The notes below the pieces were generated by a model. The model was not told the DNA's origin. It was given only the letters and a program-made list of their open reading frames with translations, and searched no databases. Position numbers and translations under genes: made by a program. From positions 1 through 7,670 of the forward strand of contig JBOGIQ010000297.1 of the NCBI GenBank assembly GCA_050742535.1: 7,670 nt of DNA, given 5' to 3'. Every line of letters begins with the position of its first letter. The first letter of the stretch is position 1. Positions 1 to 5,542 of the stretch are shown in pieces. The stretch comes from Gp6-AA40 sp050742535. Its GTDB lineage: Bacteria > Acidobacteriota > Vicinamibacteria > Vicinamibacterales > UBA2999.

Positions 1-640
1 TGCGGAGACCCAGGAGCCCAAGCCCGAGCAGTGCGAGCGTGGAACCGCCGTCCGGCACGTGGAAGCTCTGGGTGAACGCGGTGAGATGGCCGCCTTCACC
101 CTTGAAGATGTCCTTGAACACGTACGCCGAGGACACGGGAGCGAAGAAGTCGTTATCGAACTGGCCGCTCAGCGCCAGCAGGCCGGTGCCGATGAGCGAC
201 CCGCCTTTCCCCACGCACCCGACGCCGCCGGTCAACCAGGACACGGTGCACAGCGACTCCTGAATCGACGTGTTGCCGATCCCCAGGTTCTCCAGATCGA
301 CGCCGACGATGTTCGCGCTGCCGTCGAGCGTCGACACCTTGAAGAAGAAGTGGATGTCGTCGATCCCGGGGCCGGTCAGATTCGGATTGAAGGTGAAGAA
401 CACCGTCCCCCCGACCAGCTGCGCAAGCACCGCGTTGACGAGCACGGTGTCCGAACCGGCGTCCAGAACGGCAAACTCCGAGAAGAGCAGGCCGTCCACC
501 GTGCAGCCCTCTGTGTAGGTCGTCACGTCGACCCCACCGCCGCACACCGCAGGTATCGCCATGGCCCTCGCCGGCAGCGCCCAGAACGCGAACGCCATCG
601 CCAGAACCCCGACCGTCTTGAGCGTTAAAAACCTTGTCAC
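1..640 (-). CDS. Secreted VPDGG-tagged (PEP-CTERM-like) protein, 3' end cut by window edge
   Basis: A secreted protein of at least 213 residues, probably anchored or sorted by an exosortase. Residues 1-28 look like a signal peptide: basic start (TRFLTLK), hydrophobic core (GVLAMAFAFWAL), then PARAMA. The body is rich in Gly, Val, Phe and Asp, as in other surface or matrix PEP-CTERM proteins, with Cys at about 33, 46, 131 and 142 that could form disulfides. Residues 195-201 read VPDGGST, followed by LALLGLGLLGLR, the tripartite sorting signal (motif, hydrophobic helix, Arg). Only a few terminal residues are probably missing. I chose the GTG at 640 because GGAGG (652-648 on the minus strand) lies 7 bases upstream; a GTG one codon earlier (643) is possible. 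The body matches no enzyme I know, so its molecular role is unknown. The gene is divergent from the similarly tagged gene at 1365, and a sigma-54-like promoter lies upstream. Confidence 0.88.
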   Translation of the reverse strand, partial: MTRFLTLKTVGVLAMAFAFWALPARAMAIPAVCGGGVDVTTYTEGCTVDGLLFSEFAVLDAGSDTVLVNAVLAQLVGGTVFFTFNPNLTGPGIDDIHFFFKVSTLDGSANIVGVDLENLGIGNTSIQESLCTVSWLTGGVGCVGKGGSLIGTGLLALSGQFDNDFFAPVSSAYVFKDIFKGEGGHLTAFTQSFHVPDGGSTLALLGLGLLGLR

Positions 641-679
641 CACGAAGCCTCCGTTCTACCCGACGTTATGACCCAGGAA

Positions 680-700
680 CTCATGTGCCCACCACATGAG
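680..700. promoter_or_regulatory. Perfect 8-bp inverted repeat over the predicted start of transcription
   Basis: CTCATGTG (680-687) and CACATGAG (693-700) are exact reverse complements around a 5-base centre. The dyad touches the -12 end of the sigma-54-like element and covers the predicted transcription start near 688. It could be a repressor operator or a hairpin at the very 5' end of the mRNA; the sequence does not decide between these. Confidence 0.5.
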
Positions 701-714
701 CGACACCGGTGCCA
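699..714 (-). promoter_or_regulatory. Sigma-54-like -24/-12 promoter for the tagged gene ending at 640
   Basis: On the minus strand the sequence reads TGGCAC-CGGTG-TCGCT. The -24 block matches TGGCAC fully, the -12 block is TCGC instead of TTGC, and GG and GC are exactly 10 bases apart. The predicted transcription start is near 688, giving a leader of about 48 bases before the GTG at 640. Confidence rests on the match and on the equal placement of the element upstream of the other tagged gene. Confidence 0.55.
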
Positions 715-959
715 AGGCGGACGTGTCCGGACGAACGGCAAGCGGTCTGTGGAAGTGACTGCGTGATTTGGGCTTACAGGTTGTCTCCACCGCTGTGGAC
801 GATAATCCGGGAGTGAACTTGTAAAGATGGCTGACGCCGTAGCTCGAAGGTACTGTTCCGGCCCAGGCGGAAAGCTCAGGAAACTGGCCCGAAAGTGCCA
901 CATCAGGCTCTGCAGTTCGCGCGTTGTAAAAGAAGCCGACAAGGCGACAGTTTTAAGTG

Positions 960-975
960 CCTATTTTTCAATAGG
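960..975. repeat. A+T-rich perfect 6-bp inverted repeat
   Basis: CCTATT (960-965) and AATAGG (970-975) pair exactly around a TTTC loop. No T-run follows directly, so it is a weak terminator candidate. It may be a protein-binding dyad in the divergent intergenic region. Confidence 0.35.
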
Positions 976-1057
976 TTATCGACATATAGCGCGAACGAAG
1001 TCGCGCCGCCCGTCGAAATGTGACGTGGTTTTCCAGCCTTCTCGATGGGGGCAATGT

Positions 1058-1201
1058 CGTCGGAATCGCTTACGCCACGCAGCCTCCAGCCAACTGAGAT
1101 AACTGATTGTCAATAAAGGCTTTACTGAGAATGTCACTATTCCGAAGCTGGCGTCCCGTCGGAATACCTTACGAATCAGAGACGCCACGCCCGCCTCCTG
1201 C
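1058..1201. repeat. Imperfect direct repeat of a composite motif
   Basis: Copy A at 1058-1074 and copy B at 1157-1173 are identical at 15 of 17 positions (CGTCGGAAT, two variable bases, CTTACG), 99 bases apart. A second shared block follows each copy: GCCACGC, one or two bases, GCCTCC, one base, GC (1074-1090 and 1184-1201), with an extra insertion in copy B. This looks like an old local duplication or a paired binding site upstream of the sigma-54-like promoter at 1292. Confidence 0.5.
1138..1166. promoter_or_regulatory. Dyad TATTCCGA-N13-TCGGAATA, candidate activator site
   Basis: The two 8-base arms (1138-1145 and 1159-1166) are exact reverse complements separated by 13 bases. The dyad lies about 125 bases upstream of the -24 element at 1292, a usual distance for an NtrC-type enhancer site. 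Its right arm is part of the direct repeat copy at 1157. Function is inferred from position and symmetry only. Confidence 0.4.
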
Positions 1202-1260
1202 TCGCATCACCACCGAAGACCACTATCACAAACCCTTTATTACCAAAGCTTTATGCCAAT

Positions 1261-1276
1261 CCGCTGTGACCAGCGG
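1261..1276. repeat. GC-rich 6-bp hairpin just upstream of the -24 element
   Basis: CCGCTG (1261-1266) and CAGCGG (1271-1276) pair exactly around TGAC. It ends 15 bases before the TGGCAT at 1292. There is no T-run, so it is not an intrinsic terminator; it may be a binding dyad or chance. Confidence 0.3.
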
Positions 1277-1291
1277 CGGCACCGTTTTTCG

Positions 1292-1307
1292 TGGCATACG
1301 CGCTGCA
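1292..1307 (+). promoter_or_regulatory. Sigma-54-like -24/-12 promoter for the tagged gene at 1365
   Basis: The sequence reads TGGCAT-ACGCG-CTGCA, close to the consensus TGGCAC-N5-TTGCA, with GG (1293-1294) and GC (1305-1306) exactly 10 bases apart. The predicted transcription start is near 1318, leaving a 5' leader of about 47 bases. PEP-CTERM genes in several lineages are known to be under sigma-54 and PrsR-type control, which agrees with this call. Confidence 0.6.
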
Positions 1308-1364
1308 CCACTATGCGCTGGAACATCGGGTAATTCGACGGACGGACCCTAAGAGAGGACTCAG

Positions 1365-1946
1365 ATGAAAAGGACACTAGTAGCACTCGCCAGCGGGCTT
1401 ATGCTGACTGCGGCTGCGAGCACCGCCCAGGCTTTAACGGTATTGACCGCAACCGATGCGGACCCCCGCTTCCTGGGGGCTGTGGACCCCGGATCCGGTA
1501 GCCCTGACGATCAGGCCGGATTGATTAACAACCTGCTGACGATTGCCCCGGATGCCGGGGCGGACGACGGTTTCAGCGTCACGATTGACGGCCGTCTCTA
1601 CAATCGCAGCGACAACGCGTGCGCCGCGTGCCCGGCAGCCTCGACGACCGGAGAACTCGCGGACGACACCGACCCGTCCACCACGATCGATGTCAACGAC
1701 TGGACGTACCTGAAAGCCAAGTACGGCAACACGATGGTCGTGTGGTATGTGGCTGATGTGAATGACACGGTTCAGATCCCTGCCAACTTCGGCCCCGGCG
1801 GCAGCGACCCGGGCGCAGGCGGCGGGCTCTCGCACTGGGTGCTCTACAACCCGACTCCGTCGGTTCCAGATGGCGGCGCCACGCTCGGTCTCCTCGGCCT
1901 GGGCATGCTCGGCCTCGGCTACCTGCGCCGGCGCAACCAGAAGTAA
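1365..1946 (+). CDS. Secreted VPDGG-tagged (PEP-CTERM-like) protein, complete
   Basis: A 193-residue secreted protein. Residues 1-24 form a clear signal peptide (MKRTLVALASGLMLTAAAST then AQA, probable cleavage after AQA). The mature body is acidic, rich in Asp, Gly, Ala and Thr, with a CAAC pair at 86-89. Its stretch YLKAKYGNTMVVWYV and the later LSHWVLYNP resemble a recurrent body type of PEP-CTERM proteins. Residues 167-173 read VPDGGAT, then a hydrophobic helix (LGLLGLGMLGLGYL), then RRR and NQK: a full exosortase sorting signal. The ATG has AGAGG (1354-1358) six bases upstream. The protein is predicted to cross the inner membrane, have its tag processed by an exosortase not present here, and end in the outer envelope or matrix. 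The gene is a single unit closed by a strong terminator. The body's own activity is unknown. Confidence 0.93.
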   Translation: MKRTLVALASGLMLTAAASTAQALTVLTATDADPRFLGAVDPGSGSPDDQAGLINNLLTIAPDAGADDGFSVTIDGRLYNRSDNACAACPAASTTGELADDTDPSTTIDVNDWTYLKAKYGNTMVVWYVADVNDTVQIPANFGPGGSDPGAGGGLSHWVLYNPTPSVPDGGATLGLLGLGMLGLGYLRRRNQK

Positions 1947-1973
1947 GTCAGTCAGGGTCTGACGTCCTCTTGA

Positions 1974-2007
1974 CGAAAGGGCTGAGCAATCAGCCCTTTC
2001 GTTTTTT
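1974..2007 (+). terminator. Strong intrinsic terminator
   Basis: A perfect 12-bp stem (CGAAAGGGCTGA, 1974-1985, with TCAGCCCTTTCG, 1990-2001) closes a GCAA loop and is followed by six T (2002-2007). It lies 27 bases after the stop of the tagged gene. On the opposite strand no T-run follows the stem, so it is directional for the plus strand. Confidence 0.95.
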
Positions 2008-2060
2008 AGGACGGATTTGAAAAACTGTGCGAGTCAGGCATCGTGGCGCAACCAACGCGG

Positions 2061-2687
2061 TTACGCCAACGGGTGGCCCTGATACAGACCAAGATGCCAG
2101 CGCTTCCCTGATGACACGTCATGAACGACGGTCGTCTGCAGACACTGCCTGGCGAGCAACGTGCTGATCGCCTTCCAGGTCCTCAGGTTCTCATGGAACA
2201 CAGAGACGATGACGAGCCCGTCGCGCCCCAGGACCGCGCGATATCGGTTGATGGTGGCGATCGGGTCTTCGAGGTAGTAAAGGACCTCGTTGAAGACAAT
2301 CACGTCGAACGTCGCGCCGGGCGGCGGCTGGAACGTCACGAGGTCGGCGCAGACAAACCGCTCAATCGCCGCGTTGCGAACTTTCCGCGTCGCGGCGTCG
2401 ATCGCAACCCGCGACACATCAACTCCGGTGTAGTTCACATCGTCCGCAACGGGAATCTGATCGAGGAGCACACCTTCTCCGCAGCCGAGGTCGAGGACGC
2501 TGCCGCGGGGCTTCAGTCGCCGCCGCCAGCCTTCGATGACCGCATACCGCGGCAGTTGCTCGAGACCGCTCAGGTAGGTCCACGTCGAGCTGGAGTACTG
2601 TCTGTCCCACTCGGCGATCGGATAGTATTCCCAGGTCCGCGACGACGCGAACCGCTTGATTCGACTGAGCGCAGATCGGATTCGCAC
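2061..2687 (-). CDS. Class I SAM-dependent methyltransferase
   Basis: A 208-residue cytosolic methyltransferase with the Rossmann-type AdoMet fold. Motif I is VLDLGCGEG (residues 64-72), the acidic ribose-binding residue lies in YTGVDVS (Asp about 90), and FDVIVFNEVLYYLED (about 127-141) is the usual post-II segment of the Methyltransf_11/23 type. A short N-terminal extension with WDRQY (about 27-31) is typical of small-molecule and glycan methyltransferases. Length fits a single catalytic domain. The start is GTG at 2687: the frame has a TGA just upstream (2696-2694), so no earlier start is possible, but no clear ribosome-binding site is seen. The substrate cannot be read from the sequence. 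The polysaccharide genes around it make a sugar or lipid-linked glycan plausible, but that is inference. It is convergent with the tagged gene at 1365 and divergent from the deacetylase. Confidence 0.88.
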   Translation of the reverse strand: MRIRSALSRIKRFASSRTWEYYPIAEWDRQYSSSTWTYLSGLEQLPRYAVIEGWRRRLKPRGSVLDLGCGEGVLLDQIPVADDVNYTGVDVSRVAIDAATRKVRNAAIERFVCADLVTFQPPPGATFDVIVFNEVLYYLEDPIATINRYRAVLGRDGLVIVSVFHENLRTWKAISTLLARQCLQTTVVHDVSSGKRWHLGLYQGHPLA

Positions 2688-2720
2688 GAATCGTCAACTG
2701 ACCAGCGGAAGCCGGAGCGA

Positions 2721-3665
2721 ATGCCTGACTCCTTTTTCCGTCCAGCCGGAGCCGCCACGTCCATCAGCTACGAGGGGGAGACGTCCACCCGCGTCCTGAA
2801 ATTCGTTCTGGCGCTCGTATTCTACGCCTATGACACGGCGCGATCGCTCGTGCGGCGGCTCGCGGGAACCGAGATCGCTCCACCGCTCGTCGTCCTGATG
2901 TATCACTCGGTCAAGCGCGACGAGTGCGAGCGCTTCGCGCGTCAAATCGATCAACTGACCCGGCTGGCGCACCCGGTCTATGCCGACTTTCAGGGACAGA
3001 ACAGCGATCACCGCAGGCAGGTCGCCGTCACCTTCGACGATGGCTACCGCAGCGTGCTCGAGAACGCGCTGCCAATCCTCCGGGAACGACGCGTTCCGGC
3101 CACCTTGTTCGTGCCGACACAGCACCTGGGCAAGTCACCGGGCTGGATCAGCGACGATCGACATCGCGACGCCGGCGAACGAATACTGACCGCGGACGAG
3201 TTGCGGCACATGCGGGACGCCGGAGCACTGATCGGATCCCACGGCGTGACGCATCGGCCGCTGACACAGCTGAGCGATCGCGACGCACTGGCGGAACTTG
3301 CCGACTCGCGACGTCAGTTAGCCGAGATTCTCGGACAGGACGTGAAGCTGTTTGCGCTGCCGTACGGCGCGGGGAGCGACGACATCGTTCGTCTGGCCGC
3401 ATCCGCGGGCTATACGCGGCTCTTCCTGAACGTCCCGGTCCACCGTGTCAGCTCGGCGGATCCCGTCGTCGGACGCATCGAAGTCTCGCCAACGGACTGG
3501 CCGCTGGAGTACCGGCTGAAGATCCGCGGCGCGTATCAGTGGCTTCCCTGGGCGATGACGACCAAACGCACGGTCATGAACGTGCTGAGGCGGTTCACGC
3601 TCAAATGGTTACGCCGGGCGCGGCCGCGTATGGGCGTCCGGGCTCCGAACTCCGCCGTCAATTAG
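2721..3665 (+). CDS. Polysaccharide deacetylase (NodB-like, carbohydrate esterase 4 type)
   Basis: A 314-residue protein of the Polysacc_deac_1 family, which removes N- or O-acetyl groups from glycans with a metal ion. The family opening LVVLMYHSV is at about 56-64. Motif 1 is TFDDG (104-108), with the catalytic-base and metal-binding Asp at 106 and 107. Motif 2 is SHGVTH (173-178), supplying His 174 and 178. Motif 3 is FALPYG (211-216), where the Arg of RxPY is replaced by Ala, as in many of the MYHSV group. GRIEV (about 251-255) follows, as is common in this group. Residues 24-38 are hydrophobic (LKFVLALVFYAYDTA) and could anchor the protein, but no cleavable signal is obvious. The open frame extends upstream to 2121, but that part is antisense to the methyltransferase. 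I chose ATG 2721, with GGAG at 2714-2717, though its spacing is short. The likely role is trimming of the exported or matrix polysaccharide. Confidence 0.88.
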   Translation: MPDSFFRPAGAATSISYEGETSTRVLKFVLALVFYAYDTARSLVRRLAGTEIAPPLVVLMYHSVKRDECERFARQIDQLTRLAHPVYADFQGQNSDHRRQVAVTFDDGYRSVLENALPILRERRVPATLFVPTQHLGKSPGWISDDRHRDAGERILTADELRHMRDAGALIGSHGVTHRPLTQLSDRDALAELADSRRQLAEILGQDVKLFALPYGAGSDDIVRLAASAGYTRLFLNVPVHRVSSADPVVGRIEVSPTDWPLEYRLKIRGAYQWLPWAMTTKRTVMNVLRRFTLKWLRRARPRMGVRAPNSAVN

Positions 3666-3676
3666 GTCAGTATCGT

Positions 3677-5494
3677 TCAGCGCCGCAGCTGCAGGCGCAG
3701 GCGTTGCACCTCGTCGCGCTTCTCGAGGTCCCGATCGAGGCGTACCGCCTCGTCGAGTTCACGCCCGGCCCGTGGCGCGTCGTTGATCGCCATGGAGACC
3801 AGGGCCGCATGGAGACGAATCTCGGCCTGCCGAGGCTCCAGGCGAACGGCTTCTGCCAATAGTTGTGCCGCCACCTCGTTGCTGCCGAGCAGATGGTGGA
3901 TCCAAGCGAGGGTGTCGATGACCCCGCCGCTCAGCGGCGCTAACTTCGCTGCGCGTTGCGCGAACGGCAGCGCTTCGGCGGGCGATTTCAGGCGGACCGC
4001 CAGCCCGTAGGCGAGGTTGTTCAACGCGATCGTGTGATTCGGCTGCGCTTCGACGACCAGACGGTACCGCCCGATAGCCGCTTCGTATTCACCCAGTTCT
4101 TCTTCGAGCTGCGCCAGTCCCACCAACGGACCGGCCGCTCGCGGGGCCAGCGTGACAACCTCCTGCAACGCGCGCCTGGCGCCTGCCTTGTCTTCGCGAT
4201 CGAGCAGCGCCTGCGCGCGCATCAACGCCTGTGCGGCCGCCTCCGGCACGTCGCGGTTAGCGGCGATGACGACCGCCGAGCGGCGCCTGGCAAACGCCCC
4301 CGGGTAACCGGTCGATTCATCAACCGGCTCTTCCAACTGATCGCGCGAAAGCGGCGTCCTGCCAAACGGGGCGCACAGCGGATCGCCAATCACAATCGTC
4401 TGCCAGCTGAGGGTGGGCGTGGCGAGATAGAACGCTTCGGCAAGATTGAACCCAGCCAGGTACGCAGGAAACAGGATCTCGGGTCGCACGGCGCCGAACG
4501 CATACGCCTCACTCACCTGGCCTGAGACGCCGCTGATGCCACTCGCGATCAGATCGCCGATCAGCGCGTCGGCCGAGCCCTCGAACCAGACGGCCCTGTC
4601 GGCCGAAGCCGTCGGGCGCCAGTTCGGCGGCGGCTGTTTGAACGTCCTCGCGTCGAAGCTGGCTAAACTCGCCGCGATTGAACCCGGAACGAAAGCCATC
4701 TCGACATTGCGAACCTGATTCTGCGGATCCGAGGCACCCAAGGAGTAGTACCCAAGAACCGCCGTCTCGTTCCGTGCGGGTTGCGCCGTGCTCTCGAGCA
4801 GCACGCGCGGACCCTGACCGAGCTCCGTCAGTCTGGCCGCGGCCTGCGACATCCACTGATCGCCTGTTCCGCCGGCGCCCAGCTGGTCGAGGACGATCCG
4901 GCCTTCTTTGCTCGGCATCTGTGCACGATCGATGATCGCCATCGCCTGATTGACGGTGAAGGCGTCGATTCGCGTGACCAGGTAGATGTCGTGATCGCGG
5001 TGAGAAAAGGCCTTGGCCTCCTTGACCGTACGCGTGCCCAGAAAGTACGGGTTGTCCACACGCCCGTCGACCGGTACGGGCGTGCCAACCATGCGCCGAT
5101 ACAGCAGCGTCAACTCCGAGTCGACGCTCGACGTGGTCCCACCGACGCCAGGAGAACCGGCAATTCGTAACGGAACGCCTTTGGTGAGCACCAGATACAG
5201 CAACCGGTCCTGCAGGCCGCTGCGCCGAATCGCCTGGCTCAGGGAGCGCTCGATGTTGAGGACGTATTCACCGCGCTGGATCACCTCGTCGGTGGAGGTC
5301 TGAATCCGCAGCACATTGGACGCGGGGAGATTGCGCGTACGCGCATAGTGCTCACCGACGTTGCGGGAATCCTCGCTGTTATCGTTGATGACAACCGCAA
5401 CGTTTTCCGCCGATTGCGCGTGCAACGCGGCCGGCGCGAACACGCAAAGGACAACGGCGGTCAGAGCTCCGGCAAAAAGACGAGGGATGCTCAT
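3677..5494 (-). CDS. Secreted TIGR03790-like protein with C-terminal TPR repeats
   Basis: A 605-residue exported protein with two parts. A signal peptide (MSIPRLFAGALTAVVLCVFAPAALHA, cleavage before QS) is followed by a domain of about 345 residues that I recognise as TIGR03790-like. Its marks are VAVVINDNSEDSRNVGEHYARTRNLPASNVLRI (about 32-64), LLYLVLTKGVPLRI (about 98-111) and SWQTIVIGDPLCAPF (about 363-377). The family's activity is unknown to me. The GDPL segment recalls the end of caspase-like C25 peptidase domains, but I see no His-Gly of a working catalytic dyad. Residues from about 416 to 590 form tandem TPR-like helices (for example AAGPLVGLAQLEEELGEYEAAIGRYRLVVEAQPN and ALNNLAYGLA), a protein-protein docking surface. 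The ATG at 5494 has only a weak GGGG well upstream. It is the last gene of the minus-strand cluster, 48 bases after the barrel gene, and ends 11 bases from the convergent deacetylase. A periplasmic scaffold for export is a reasonable guess. Confidence 0.8.
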   Translation of the reverse strand: MSIPRLFAGALTAVVLCVFAPAALHAQSAENVAVVINDNSEDSRNVGEHYARTRNLPASNVLRIQTSTDEVIQRGEYVLNIERSLSQAIRRSGLQDRLLYLVLTKGVPLRIAGSPGVGGTTSSVDSELTLLYRRMVGTPVPVDGRVDNPYFLGTRTVKEAKAFSHRDHDIYLVTRIDAFTVNQAMAIIDRAQMPSKEGRIVLDQLGAGGTGDQWMSQAAARLTELGQGPRVLLESTAQPARNETAVLGYYSLGASDPQNQVRNVEMAFVPGSIAASLASFDARTFKQPPPNWRPTASADRAVWFEGSADALIGDLIASGISGVSGQVSEAYAFGAVRPEILFPAYLAGFNLAEAFYLATPTLSWQTIVIGDPLCAPFGRTPLSRDQLEEPVDESTGYPGAFARRRSAVVIAANRDVPEAAAQALMRAQALLDREDKAGARRALQEVVTLAPRAAGPLVGLAQLEEELGEYEAAIGRYRLVVEAQPNHTIALNNLAYGLAVRLKSPAEALPFAQRAAKLAPLSGGVIDTLAWIHHLLGSNEVAAQLLAEAVRLEPRQAEIRLHAALVSMAINDAPRAGRELDEAVRLDRDLEKRDEVQRLRLQLRR

Positions 5495-5542
5495 AGCGTG
5501 GATCGTACCCCAAGGCGGAGACTGGAGGCGGTTGCAGAACGT

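Larger units (their letters stand above)
641..1364. other. Long divergent intergenic region, regulatory
   Basis: These 724 bases separate the two divergent VPDGG-tagged genes. Reading frames inside it (for example 827-1102 and 1107-1352 on plus) lack a good ribosome-binding site and recognisable protein character, so I see no gene. It looks visibly richer in A+T than the flanking coding DNA. It contains two outward-facing sigma-54-like elements, perfect dyads at 680-700, 960-975, 1138-1166 and 1261-1276, and a duplicated motif at 1058-1090 and 1157-1201. This density of symmetric and repeated elements fits a region bound by an enhancer-type activator. A small RNA gene cannot be excluded. Confidence 0.7.

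Noticed and set aside
59..628. Plus-strand open frame of 189 codons
   Set aside because: It is antisense to the tagged gene at 1-640, which has a signal peptide, sorting tag and ribosome-binding site. The plus-strand product is rich in Arg, His and Glu, as expected of a GC-rich shadow frame.
1107..1135. Possible sigma-70 promoter with TTGTCA at 1107-1112
   Set aside because: No convincing -10 hexamer lies 16-18 bases downstream (the bases there are near GAATGT), so it is not reported.
827..1352. Two plus-strand frames in the intergenic region (827-1102, 1107-1352)
   Set aside because: No ribosome-binding site, no recognisable domain, composition unlike a protein; one runs over the promoter elements and the leader of the tagged gene.
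2121..2720. N-terminal extension of the deacetylase frame
   Set aside because: The extension of 200 codons is the reverse complement of the methyltransferase, which has clear AdoMet motifs. The deacetylase domain begins well after ATG 2721.
3660..3690. Possible terminator at the convergent deacetylase/TPR gene junction
   Set aside because: The gap is only 11 bases, and I found no stem followed by a T-run on either strand.
2924..3862. Plus-strand open frame of 312 codons
   Set aside because: It overlaps the deacetylase in another frame, and its product is Arg/Ser/Gly-rich with no domain, a typical shadow.
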